Below, in pieces: positions 16,607 through 24,224 of a stretch of 64,000 bases of DNA (its first letter is position 1; every line of letters begins with the position of its first letter). The stretch comes from Solirubrobacteraceae bacterium (GTDB lineage Bacteria > Actinomycetota > Thermoleophilia > Solirubrobacterales > Solirubrobacteraceae), in NCBI GenBank assembly GCA_024711025.1, contig JANJTP010000070.1, forward strand, positions 62,001 to 126,000. Direction: 5' to 3'. The notes below the pieces were generated by a model, which had not been told where the DNA came from, did no database searches, and worked only from the letters and a program-made list of their open reading frames with translations. Position numbers and translations under genes: made by a program.

Positions 16607-17461
16607 ATGGACGCACCGCAGCTCCGTCAGCGCGGCGGCATGGATCCGCTGCAGCCACAGCCCCGCCAACGCTGGATCGCAAGCTCCAGCGCGCAAGACC
16701 TCTGGTACGAGTACCGCCACAGCGGGGACGAGCGGCTGCGCAACCGCCTCGTGATGAGCTACGCCCCGCTCGTCAAGTTCATCGCCTACCGCAAGGCGGC
16801 GGAGCTGCCCGCGAGCTGCGATGTCGAGGACCTCGTCTCGTGCGGCCTGGTGGAGCTGATCGCGGCGATCGACCGCTACGACCCCGAGAAGGGGGCGACG
16901 CTGGAGCAGTACGCGTGGACGCGCATCCACGGAGCGGTGCTCGACCAGCTGCGCAAGCTCGACTGGGCTCCGCGCCCGGTCCGCCGCACCCAGCGCCAGA
17001 TCGAGGTGGCACAGCGCGAGTTCGGCGCGGTCCACCGCAGGCGGGCCTCTTCCGACGAGATCGCCGACATGGTCGGACTGACCGCCGAGGAGCTGCGCCA
17101 GCACGAGCAGCGCCTCGCGACAGCCGACGTCATGTCGCTCAACGAGGTCGTCGGACGCGAGGAGAGCGACCTCAACGTCGAGCGGATCGACACGCTGCTG
17201 AGCTCCGACCACAGGGCCGATCCCGACCGAGCGGCCATCTCGATCGACGCCAAGGCACGGTTCCGCGCCGCATTCGACCGATTGCCTCAGCGCCAGCGCC
17301 AGGTTGCCGTCCTGCTCTACGTCAAGGAGCTGACGCTACGGGAGATCGGCGAGCTGCTCGGCGTGTCCGAGAGCCGCGTCTGCCAGATCCACTCGGAGCT
17401 GCGGCGCTCGCTGCGCTCCTCCCTGGGCGATCACGCGGAGCTGCTCAGCGAGGCCGTGTAG
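16607..17461 (+). CDS. fliA: FliA/WhiG-type RNA polymerase sigma factor (sigma-28)
   Basis: The flagellar sigma factor directs polymerase to late flagellar and chemotaxis promoters. The 284-residue protein has region 2 (RNRLVMSYAPLVKFIAYR, then VEDLVSCGLVELIAAIDRYD and QYAWTRIHGAVLDQLRKLDW), region 3 (RASSDEIADMVGLTAEEL) and region 4 (LPQRQRQVAVLLYVKELTL then GVSESRVCQIHSE), with no region 1 or extracytoplasmic traits. The ATG at 16607 has GGAG eight bases upstream; a longer frame from 16556 crosses the predicted promoter. No anti-sigma FlgM gene is visible in the window. Confidence 0.94.
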   Translation: MDAPQLRQRGGMDPLQPQPRQRWIASSSAQDLWYEYRHSGDERLRNRLVMSYAPLVKFIAYRKAAELPASCDVEDLVSCGLVELIAAIDRYDPEKGATLEQYAWTRIHGAVLDQLRKLDWAPRPVRRTQRQIEVAQREFGAVHRRRASSDEIADMVGLTAEELRQHEQRLATADVMSLNEVVGREESDLNVERIDTLLSSDHRADPDRAAISIDAKARFRAAFDRLPQRQRQVAVLLYVKELTLREIGELLGVSESRVCQIHSELRRSLRSSLGDHAELLSEAV

Positions 17462-17498
17462 CGCCCGCGTCCAAGCCGGTGGGCCCAGATCAGGGACG

Positions 17499-17527
17499 GT
17501 CGTCAGCACCGCATCCGAGCTGACGAC
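17499..17527 (+). terminator. hairpin after fliA
   Basis: Perfect nine-base arms GTCGTCAGC and GCTGACGAC enclose an 11-base loop, 38 bases after the fliA stop and before the flgF promoter. There is no T-run, so it may be an RNA end stabiliser or a weak terminator. Confidence 0.5.
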
Positions 17528-17568
17528 GAGCCGCGGCCCGAGCGGTCCCAGCGCACAGGAGCGGTGGC

Positions 17569-17595
17569 TAAAGGATGGCGGACCGCCGCCGATCA
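17569..17595 (+). promoter_or_regulatory. sigma-28-type promoter for the flgF-to-csrA operon
   Basis: GCTAAA is followed after exactly 15 bases by GCCGATCA, the closest match in the window to TAAA-N15-GCCGATAA. The predicted start, near 17602, falls within a few bases of the ATG at 17604, so the first gene is probably translated without a leader. Confidence 0.78.
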
Positions 17596-17603
17596 CCGGG
17601 CCC

Positions 17604-18284
17604 ATGGATCGCGGGCTATACATCGCCGCCTCGGGGATGGTCGCCGAGATGGCGCGCCAGGACACGCTCGCCAACGACCTCGCCAACGCCTCCACCCCCG
17701 GCTACAAGAGCGATCGCGTCGCGCAGGCGAGCTTCGGCGAGCTCCTGCTCGCCGACCGCTCGTCGGGCGCCGCCGTCGGTCCGCTCGGGCTCGGTGCCGA
17801 GATCCGCCGGCAGGTCACCGACCTCTCGCCCGCGGCGGTGCGCGACAGCGGCGAGCCGCTCGACTTCGCGATCGAGGGCGAGGGCTTCTTCGCCGTCAGC
17901 ACACCCCAGGGCGTGCGCCTCACCCGCAACGGGCAGTTCTCGGCCTCCGCGCGCGGAACGCTCGTCACGGCCGAAGGACACGAGGTGCTGGGCCCCGACC
18001 GCAGACCGGTCGCGGTACGCGACGGCGCCGTGGACGGCACCCGGATCGGGGTCTTCGCCGCGTCCGACGCCCGCAAGGCCGGCGACAACCTCCTTGCGGG
18101 CACGACCTCCGGCGCCGCGACCGGCCGCGTGCGCGCGGGGGCGCTCGAGGCCTCGGGCGCCGACCCCGTCCGTGCCATGGTCGAGATGATCGCCTCGCTG
18201 CGCGCCTTCGAGTCCGGGCAGCGCGTGATCACGACGATCGACGGCACGCTCGGGAAGGCCGTGAACCAGGTCGGCGCGCTCTAG
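17604..18284 (+). CDS. flgF: Flagellar basal-body rod protein, FlgF/FlgG family (first copy)
   Basis: A 226-residue rod protein of the FlgF/FlgG family. It starts MDRGLYIAASGMVAEMARQD with LANDLANASTPGYKSD after it, and ends GALEASGADPVRAMVEMIAS with a terminal helix. It is more divergent than the second copy at 18315, so FlgF (proximal) is the likelier name; in Bacillus the pair is FlhO/FlhP. The ATG lies almost at the predicted transcript start, with no ribosome site, suggesting leaderless translation. The middle domain (LDFAIEGEGFFAVSTPQG) is intact. Confidence 0.85.
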   Translation: MDRGLYIAASGMVAEMARQDTLANDLANASTPGYKSDRVAQASFGELLLADRSSGAAVGPLGLGAEIRRQVTDLSPAAVRDSGEPLDFAIEGEGFFAVSTPQGVRLTRNGQFSASARGTLVTAEGHEVLGPDRRPVAVRDGAVDGTRIGVFAASDARKAGDNLLAGTTSGAATGRVRAGALEASGADPVRAMVEMIASLRAFESGQRVITTIDGTLGKAVNQVGAL

Positions 18285-18314
18285 CGACCGGCGACGCACG
18301 AGGAGCCGATCAGC

Positions 18315-19040
18315 ATGTTCGAAGGCCTGTACTCAGCGGCAAGCGGGATGACCGCGCAGCAGGATCGCCTCGACGCCCTCGCGAACGACGTCGCGAACGT
18401 CTCGACGACCGGCTACAAGCACACGCGCGTCGCATTTCGCGACCTCCTCTACAGCCGCGCCGAGAACGGTCGGACGATGCACGGCGCCGGCGCCGGCGCC
18501 GCGGTGGACGGGCGCTCCATGTCGCAGGGCGCCCTGCGCGAGACCGGCAGGGCGCTCGACGTGGCGATCGAGGGCGACGACTTCATCCGCGTGCGCCGCC
18601 CGGACGGCTCGCTCGCGCTGACGCGCGACGGGTCGCTGCGCGCCGACGCGCGCGGCCGACTGTGCACGGCTCACGGCGATCTCGTCGAGCCGCCCCTGAG
18701 CCTGCCGCCCGGCACATCCGAGGACGACGTGCGGATCGCCTCCGACGGCACGGTCTCGGTCGCAGACCGGGCTCTCGGGCGTCTGCAGCTCTTCACGGTC
18801 CGCGCCCCGCAGGGGCTGCGCGCCGACGGGCAGAGCCGCTTCGTGACGACGGCGGCGAGCGGCGCGGCTCAGGCGGCCACGGGCTCGTCGCTCGTCCAAG
18901 GGGCGCTCGAAGCCTCGAACGTCGACCTCGCGAGCGCGATGGTCGACATGATCGACGCCCAGCGGAGCTTCCAGCTCGCGAGCCGCGCCGTCCAGACCCA
19001 GGACCAGATGCTGCAGATCGCAAACGGGCTGCGCTCGTGA
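18315..19040 (+). CDS. flgG: FlgG, distal rod protein
   Basis: The 241-residue protein starts MFEGLYSAASGMTAQQDRLD with NDVANVSTTGYKHTRVAFRD further on, and ends LEASNVDLASAMVDMIDAQR with QTQDQMLQIANGLRS, the clear FlgG pattern. An AGGAG ribosome site lies nine bases before the ATG. Its stop overlaps the flgJ-like start by GTGA. With flgF it gives two rod paralogues, as in other monoderms. Confidence 0.92.
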   Translation: MFEGLYSAASGMTAQQDRLDALANDVANVSTTGYKHTRVAFRDLLYSRAENGRTMHGAGAGAAVDGRSMSQGALRETGRALDVAIEGDDFIRVRRPDGSLALTRDGSLRADARGRLCTAHGDLVEPPLSLPPGTSEDDVRIASDGTVSVADRALGRLQLFTVRAPQGLRADGQSRFVTTAASGAAQAATGSSLVQGALEASNVDLASAMVDMIDAQRSFQLASRAVQTQDQMLQIANGLRS

Positions 19041-19327
19041 GCGTCCCCGGCGACCTCGGCCCGCTCCCCGCAGCCGCCATCCCGGCGGACGTCCGGCGCG
19101 CCGGCCCGCAGGCCGAGCGGCGCTACGCCGCCGCGCTCTCGTTCGAGCGAGCACTCACGACTGAGCTCACGAAGGTGCTGTCAGCGGGCGCCCTGGGCGA
19201 GGGCGAGACCGCGGCGACCGCCGCCTACCGGGACCTGCTGCCCGGCACGCTCGCCGACGCCCTGACGCGCAGCGGCGGCATCGGCCTCGCGCGCGAGGTC
19301 TACGACGCACTCGGCGGTGAGCGGTGA
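19037..19327 (+). CDS. flgJ: FlgJ-like rod-binding protein without a muramidase domain
   Basis: A 96-residue protein starting at a GTG that overlaps the flgG stop. It has the rod-binding core of FlgJ: SFERALTTELTKVLSAGAL, YRDLLPGTLADALTRSGG and IGLAREVYDAL. The C-terminal peptidoglycan hydrolase domain found in proteobacterial FlgJ is absent. It may chaperone or cap rod subunits; a separate hydrolase would have to open the wall. Its stop overlaps the flgN start by GTGA. Confidence 0.78.
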   Translation: MSVPGDLGPLPAAAIPADVRRAGPQAERRYAAALSFERALTTELTKVLSAGALGEGETAATAAYRDLLPGTLADALTRSGGIGLAREVYDALGGER

Positions 19328-19857
19328 CCGGGGCCCGACCGCACGCCGCGCTCTGCGCCGAGACCCTCAGGCACCTCGACGTCCAGATCGGCTCCGCCGA
19401 GCGGCTGCTGGCCTGCGTCCTGCGCCAGGGCGGAGCGATTCGCGGGCGCGACGTGGGCGCAGTGCTCACCTCGCTCAGCGAGATCCAGGGCGAGATGGGA
19501 GCGCGCGAGCGCCTCGAGGTGCAGCGCAGCGACCTGCTCAGGCGCGCCGGCGCCGCACTCGGCCTGCCTCCCGGCATGGTGACGCTCGAAGCCCTCACCA
19601 CACTGATGACGCCGGCCGAGGGCGAGGCCGCCCGCGCCCGCAGCGCCCAGCTTCGCGGCCTGCTGACCGAGATCGCCCGCGAGCACGGGATGAATCGCGC
19701 GCTCATGCGCCAGGAGCTCTCGTTCCTCGACCACCTGGTCGGCCTGCTCAGCCAGGAGCCGGCGGCCGGCTACAAGCCGCCCGGCGAGGCGCCGGCCGCC
19801 GCGGGCCGGCCCGCCGGCCAGAGCGCTCAGCACCGGATCCTCGACCTCCAGGCCTGA
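19324..19857 (+). CDS. flgN: FlgN-family chaperone of the hook-filament junction proteins
   Basis: FlgN delivers FlgK and FlgL to the export gate. The 177-residue helical protein has the FlgN pattern of two long helices and the C-terminal signature MNRALMRQELSFLDHLVGLL, followed by GYKPPGEAP. It begins at a GTG overlapping the flgJ-like stop and ends three bases before flgK, its expected client. The last 30 residues are Ala/Pro-rich. Confidence 0.85.
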   Translation: MTGARPHAALCAETLRHLDVQIGSAERLLACVLRQGGAIRGRDVGAVLTSLSEIQGEMGARERLEVQRSDLLRRAGAALGLPPGMVTLEALTTLMTPAEGEAARARSAQLRGLLTEIAREHGMNRALMRQELSFLDHLVGLLSQEPAAGYKPPGEAPAAAGRPAGQSAQHRILDLQA

Positions 19858-19860
19858 CCG

Positions 19861-21213
19861 ATGCCGATCTCCACGTTCCTCGGGCTCCAGACGACGCTCC
19901 GCGGGCTGCTGGCCCAGCAGCGTGCGCTGAACACCACCTCCCACAACATCGCCAACGCCCAGACCCCCGGCTACACGCGCCAGGAGGCCGTGCTGTCGGC
20001 GTCCACGCCGCTCATCCTTCCCGCGGGCGCGCTCCCCGACGGCTCCGCGGCGCGGATCGGCACGGGCGTGGACGTGCAGCAGTACCGCCGCATCCGCAAC
20101 GACTTCCTCGACCTGCAGTACCGCGGCCAGGCGATGGAGCTCGGCTACCAGGGGACGCGATCGTCCGCACTGGACCAGATCGAGTCGGCGCTCGCCGAGC
20201 CGGGCGAGAACGGCCTGAGCGCCGAGCTCAGCCGGTTCTGGAGCGCCTGGAACGACCTCGCCAACGCACCGGAGAGCGTGGCCGCCGGGCAGGCGCTGGT
20301 CGAGCGGGGCGCCAACCTCGCCGCGGCGATCAACGACCTGCAGCACAGGCTCGACAGCGCGCGCCTGGAGGCCGGCAACGAGCTCACGACGCTGACGGCG
20401 GCCGGCGGTGCGGTCGACGGCCTCGCGCGCGACCTCGCGGCGACCCTGAACGCGATCCGCGACGCCGAGCGGTCCGGAGCGCAGCCGAACGACCTGTTCG
20501 ATCGGCGCGACCTGCTCCTCGACCAGCTCGCCGAGCTCGGCCAGGTGTCGGTGACCCAGGGCGCGGGCGGCGGCAGCCAGGTCACGCTCGGCTCGGTGCT
20601 GATCGTCGACAGCGACGCGGGCGGCACGGCGTCGGTTCCCGCGGGAACGTTCCCGGTCACGTTCGCGACCGACCCGGGCGGCCGTCTCGGGGCGCTGCGG
20701 GACCTCTCCGGGCCCGCCTCGCAGATCGCCGGCTACCAGGACGAGCTGGCGCAGACGGCGCAGGCCCTCGCGACGTCGGTCAACACCGCCTACTCCCCGA
20801 CCGGCTCGACCTTCTTCAGCTTCACGCTCAGCGCCTCCGGCATCCTCGAGCTCGGCCTGTCCCCCGGAATCGACGGCACCACGGTCCGGGCCGGCGTCGG
20901 CGCAGCGGGCGCGAACGACGTCGCGCTCCAGGTCGCGGCGCTGCGCGGCGGCGCCGCCGACTCCAGGTATGCGCGACTCGTCACGCAGATCGGCAGCGAC
21001 GTGGCCGACGCGACCCGCCGCGAGGCGACGGCACGGGCGCTGACCAACAGTCTCGACGACCGCCGCCAGAGCGTCGCCGGCGTCTCGCTCGACGAGGAGA
21101 TGACCGATCTCGTGCGCTTCCAGCGCGGCTACCAGGCGTCGGCGCGCGCGATGTCGGCGATCGACGGCATGCTCGACACGCTCATCAACCGGACCGGACG
21201 GGTGGGCCTGTAG
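19861..21213 (+). CDS. flgK: FlgK, hook-filament junction protein 1
   Basis: The 450-residue protein starts STFLGLQTTLRGLLAQQRAL, NTTSHNIANAQTPGYTRQEA, and ends SVAGVSLDEEMTDLVRFQRG, YQASARAMSAIDGMLDTLIN, both diagnostic of FlgK. The central domain is shorter than in enteric FlgK (about 550 residues). It joins hook to filament with FlgL, encoded two bases downstream. Confidence 0.95.
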   Translation: MPISTFLGLQTTLRGLLAQQRALNTTSHNIANAQTPGYTRQEAVLSASTPLILPAGALPDGSAARIGTGVDVQQYRRIRNDFLDLQYRGQAMELGYQGTRSSALDQIESALAEPGENGLSAELSRFWSAWNDLANAPESVAAGQALVERGANLAAAINDLQHRLDSARLEAGNELTTLTAAGGAVDGLARDLAATLNAIRDAERSGAQPNDLFDRRDLLLDQLAELGQVSVTQGAGGGSQVTLGSVLIVDSDAGGTASVPAGTFPVTFATDPGGRLGALRDLSGPASQIAGYQDELAQTAQALATSVNTAYSPTGSTFFSFTLSASGILELGLSPGIDGTTVRAGVGAAGANDVALQVAALRGGAADSRYARLVTQIGSDVADATRREATARALTNSLDDRRQSVAGVSLDEEMTDLVRFQRGYQASARAMSAIDGMLDTLINRTGRVGL

Positions 21214-21215
21214 CG

Positions 21216-22112
21216 ATGTCCACCCGGATCACGAACGGGATGCTCGTCCGGTCCGTGCTCGCCGACCTGACGACCGTCGACCAGCGCCTCTCGCTGCTGC
21301 AGCGCAAGCTGTCGTCCACCAAGGAGATCACCAAGCCGTCCGACGACCCGTACGGCGCCGGCCGCGCGATGGCCCTGCGCGGCGAGCTCGAGGCGACGAG
21401 CCAGTACAAGCGCAACGTCCGCGAGGCGCTCGGCTGGGCCTCGGTCACCGACACGGCGCTCTCGAAGATCGGCGACCTCGCGCAGCGTGCCCGCGAGCTG
21501 ATCGTCCGCGGCGCGAACGACCAGGCGCAGACGAGCCGCGACGCGATCGCGGAGGAGATCGACCAGCTCGCCGACGCCATGAAGCAGGAGGCGAGCACCA
21601 CGTACGACGGGCGCTACGTCCTGGGCGGGACGCGCACCGACATCAAGCCGTACGCGATGGGATCGGACCTCTATGCAGGCGACTCCGGCGCGATCGTGCG
21701 CCAGCTCGGGCCGGGCGTCGCGCTCGGCGTCGGCGTCCGCGGCGACGAGGTGCTCGGCGGCTCGGCGACCGCCACCGGCGACCTGCTCCGCGTGATGCGC
21801 GACGCGGCAGCGCACCTCCGCGCCGGCGACGGGGCCTCGCTGGGCACGGTCGACCTTCAGGACATGCAGGGTCAGATCGACCACCTGCTGGGCATCCGCG
21901 CGCGCGTCGGCGCGACCGCCAACCGGCTCGAGACCGCAGGCACGCGGCTCGCCGAGCTCGAGGAGTCGACGATGCAGCTCCTCTCGGAGACCGAGGACGC
22001 CGACATCGCGAGCACGATCGTCGCCTACTCGACCCAGAAGTCTGTCTACCAGGCCGCGCTGCGGTCCGGTGCGGACCTCGTCCAGATGTCGCTGCTCGAC
22101 TTCCTGCGATAG
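21216..22112 (+). CDS. flgL: FlgL, hook-filament junction protein 3
   Basis: The 298-residue protein is flagellin-like at both ends. It begins STRITNGMLVRSVLADLTTV with SSTKEITKPSDDPYGAGRAM, and ends DADIASTIVAYSTQKSVYQA, ALRSGADLVQMSLLDFLR. That end is typical of FlgL; it lacks the long flagellin C-terminus, so it is not the filament gene. Start ATG is three bases after the flgK stop. Confidence 0.94.
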   Translation: MSTRITNGMLVRSVLADLTTVDQRLSLLQRKLSSTKEITKPSDDPYGAGRAMALRGELEATSQYKRNVREALGWASVTDTALSKIGDLAQRARELIVRGANDQAQTSRDAIAEEIDQLADAMKQEASTTYDGRYVLGGTRTDIKPYAMGSDLYAGDSGAIVRQLGPGVALGVGVRGDEVLGGSATATGDLLRVMRDAAAHLRAGDGASLGTVDLQDMQGQIDHLLGIRARVGATANRLETAGTRLAELEESTMQLLSETEDADIASTIVAYSTQKSVYQAALRSGADLVQMSLLDFLR

Positions 22113-22128
22113 ACCCCGGAGCAAGCCG

Positions 22129-22557
22129 ATGACCGAGACCGTGGAGAGCACCCGCTTCGGCACCCTCGAGGTGCCGCCCGAGGCGGTCGTCGAGTTCCCC
22201 AACGGCCTGATCGGCCTGGCCGGCAGGCGCTGGGCCCTCGTGCCGCACGACGAAAGCGGGACCTTCCTCTGGCTGCACTCGCTCGAGGACCCGGCGCTGG
22301 CGCTCCCGGTGACGAGCCCGTGGCGCTTCTTCGCCGACTACGAGGTGGAGCTCTCCGACGCGGAGGCGGAGCGCATCGGCGTCGCGGACCCGCGTGAGGC
22401 GCAGGTCTATGTCACGGTCCGCCCGGAGAGCGGCGAGGGCCGCTTCAGCGCGAACCTGCGCGCGCCGATCATCGTGGCCGGCGACCGCGGCTACCAGGTG
22501 ATCAACGGCGCGGGCGACGCCGCGGTGCGCACGCCGCTGTTCGGCTCGGCCGCCTGA
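22129..22557 (+). CDS. fliW: FliW, flagellar assembly factor
   Basis: FliW binds flagellin and, when freed from it, binds CsrA and relieves CsrA repression of flagellin mRNA. The 142-residue protein has the family pattern TRFGTLEVPPEAVVEFPNGL, IGLAGRRWALV, FLWLHSLEDPALALPVTSPW and LRAPIIVAGDRGYQVI. The ATG at 22129 gives the normal length. It sits directly before csrA, the arrangement known from Bacillus and Campylobacter relatives, which argues for the same partner switch here. Confidence 0.93.
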   Translation: MTETVESTRFGTLEVPPEAVVEFPNGLIGLAGRRWALVPHDESGTFLWLHSLEDPALALPVTSPWRFFADYEVELSDAEAERIGVADPREAQVYVTVRPESGEGRFSANLRAPIIVAGDRGYQVINGAGDAAVRTPLFGSAA

Positions 22558-22586
22558 GCGCGCGGAACCCTGCGAGGATCTGCAAC

Positions 22587-22811
22587 GTGCTCAGGATCAG
22601 GCGCCGCGTCGGCGAGCGGATCGTGATCGGCGACGGGATCATCGTCGAGATCATCGGCGTCGAGCCGAACGCCGTCCGCATCGGGATCGACGCGCCCCGC
22701 GACGTGCCGGTCTACCGCGAGGAGCTGTGGAAGGCCGTCCAGGCCGAGAACCTCGCGGCAGCCTCCCCCGACGTCCGCCTGCCCGCCCCGGACGATCCGC
22801 CGGCAGGCTGA
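22587..22811 (+). CDS. csrA: CsrA, RNA-binding translational regulator
   Basis: CsrA binds GGA-containing hairpins in mRNA leaders and blocks translation, typically of flagellin. The 74-residue protein begins (GTG) MLRIRRRVGERIVIGDGIIV and has VRIGIDAPRDVPVYREELW, the RNA-binding core. The first residues usually read MLVLTRK, so this copy is somewhat divergent. The C-terminal 20 residues are Pro/Ala-rich. It closes the fliA-side operon and is followed by two hairpins. Confidence 0.93.
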   Translation: MLRIRRRVGERIVIGDGIIVEIIGVEPNAVRIGIDAPRDVPVYREELWKAVQAENLAAASPDVRLPAPDDPPAG

Positions 22812-22866
22812 CGGCCCCACTCCGATGCGCCCGCGCCGTCCGTCGGGCCGCGGGGCGACTGACGCC

Positions 22867-22918
22867 GAGCGGCCGGGCCCCCGGCCGCTCGTGCGCTCCT
22901 CGCCATCCGGCTGGCGAG
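22867..22918 (+). terminator. Two tandem hairpins after csrA
   Basis: The first hairpin has perfect ten-base arms GAGCGGCCGG and CCGGCCGCTC around GCCC (22867-22890). The second has seven-base arms CTCGCCA and TGGCGAG around six bases (22899-22918). They separate the flagellar operon from the wzt gene. No long T-run follows, as is common in very GC-rich genomes. Confidence 0.65.
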
Positions 22919-22936
22919 TCTGCGACCCTTTCGCGC

Positions 22937-24187
22937 GTGCCTGAGACCGTCACGCGGCCGGCGGCCGTCGTGGTCGACGGCGTGTCGAAGACGTTCACGC
23001 TGCCCACCGAGAAGGTCCACACGCTCAAGGAGCGTGCTCTGCACCCGTTCCGCCGCGCGGGCTCCGAGCGCCTCGTGGCGCTGCGCGACGTCTCGTTCGC
23101 CGTGGACCAGGGCGAGTTCTTCGGGATCGTCGGCCGCAACGGATCGGGCAAGAGCACGCTGCTGAAGTGCCTGGCCGGCATCTACGCCGTCGATGCCGGC
23201 GGCCTCTACATCAGCGGTCGCCTGTCGACGTTCATCGAGCTCGGAGTCGGCTTCAACCCCGACCTCGCGGCGCAGGACAACGTGACGATCAACGGCGTGA
23301 TGATGGGCCTCACCCCGCGAGAGGCGCGCGAGCGCTTCGAGCGCGTGATCGCGTTCGCCGAGCTCGAGGAGTTCGTCGACATGAAGCTCAAGAACTACTC
23401 GTCCGGCATGCACGTGCGCCTGGCGTTCTCGGTCGCGATCCAGGTCGACGCGGACGTGCTGCTGATCGACGAGGTGCTGGCCGTCGGCGATGCCGCCTTC
23501 CAGCAGAAGTGCTTCGACGTCTTCTACCGGATGCGTGACGAGGGCCGCACGGTGCTGCTCGTCACGCACGACATGGGCGCGGTCACGCGCTTCTGCAACC
23601 GCGCGGTGCTGCTCGACCACGGACGAGTCGTCGACTTCGGCGACCCCGAGCAGGTCGCGCGCAGCTACCTCGAGCTGAACTTCGGCGTGGGACAGGAGGC
23701 CCAGGATCCGGCGCAGGAGGGCGGCGTGGCCGACGATCGCAGCGGCGACGGCGCCGCCGAGATCGTCGACGCCTGGTTCGAGGACTCGCACGGGCAGCGC
23801 GTGGAGACCCTCGGCCAGGGCCGGGCGGTGAGCTTCCGCGTCCGTGCGCGCTTCGCCGAGCGCGTCGAGCACCCCGTGCTCAGCGTGCTGTTCGAGGACG
23901 CCGGCCACCATCCGCTGTTCGCTACGTCGACCGAATGGGGCGCGATCGAGACAGGGGTCGTCAAGGCCGGCGAGTCCGTCGCCTTCCGCGCCGCGTTCGA
24001 CGTGCCGTTCGCTCCGGGGCGCGTCTTCGCGACGCCGGTCATCGCATATCGCGGCGCCGGCGCCAAGCTGATCGACCGTCGCGAGCGGCTCGTCTCCGCC
24101 GTCGTCACCGGCACCCACCACTCCGGCGGCCTCGTCATGGTGCCGCATGACGTCGCCTTCGAGCATGCCGCGGAGGGAGAGCGGTGA
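22937..24187 (+). CDS. wzt: Wzt-like polysaccharide ABC transporter ATPase
   Basis: The ATP-binding subunit of a polysaccharide exporter. The 416-residue protein has Walker A GRNGSGKST (66-74), signature NYSSGMHVRLAFSVA, Walker B VLLIDEVLAVGD, and the switch His in LLVTHDMGAV. Residues from about 270 to the end form an extra beta-rich domain like the Wzt C-terminal domain, which in O-antigen systems reads a chemical mark at the glycan end. GTG start. The permease gene follows. Substrate is unknown; the neighbouring glycosyltransferases suggest a cell-surface glycan. Confidence 0.88.
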   Translation: MPETVTRPAAVVVDGVSKTFTLPTEKVHTLKERALHPFRRAGSERLVALRDVSFAVDQGEFFGIVGRNGSGKSTLLKCLAGIYAVDAGGLYISGRLSTFIELGVGFNPDLAAQDNVTINGVMMGLTPREARERFERVIAFAELEEFVDMKLKNYSSGMHVRLAFSVAIQVDADVLLIDEVLAVGDAAFQQKCFDVFYRMRDEGRTVLLVTHDMGAVTRFCNRAVLLDHGRVVDFGDPEQVARSYLELNFGVGQEAQDPAQEGGVADDRSGDGAAEIVDAWFEDSHGQRVETLGQGRAVSFRVRARFAERVEHPVLSVLFEDAGHHPLFATSTEWGAIETGVVKAGESVAFRAAFDVPFAPGRVFATPVIAYRGAGAKLIDRRERLVSAVVTGTHHSGGLVMVPHDVAFEHAAEGER

Positions 24188-24224
24188 GCTCGTGGGCACG
24201 ACCAGCGCGCCGGGGGGGAAGACG

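Noticed and set aside
18305-18312. GCCGATCA box just before flgG
   Set aside because: No TAAA or TCAA lies 15 bases upstream; the AGGAG there serves as flgG ribosome site, so it is not counted as a sigma-28 promoter.
21216-22112. Flagellin gene
   Set aside because: The ends are flagellin-like, but length, position after flgK and the C-terminus fit FlgL; no other flagellin is present in the window.
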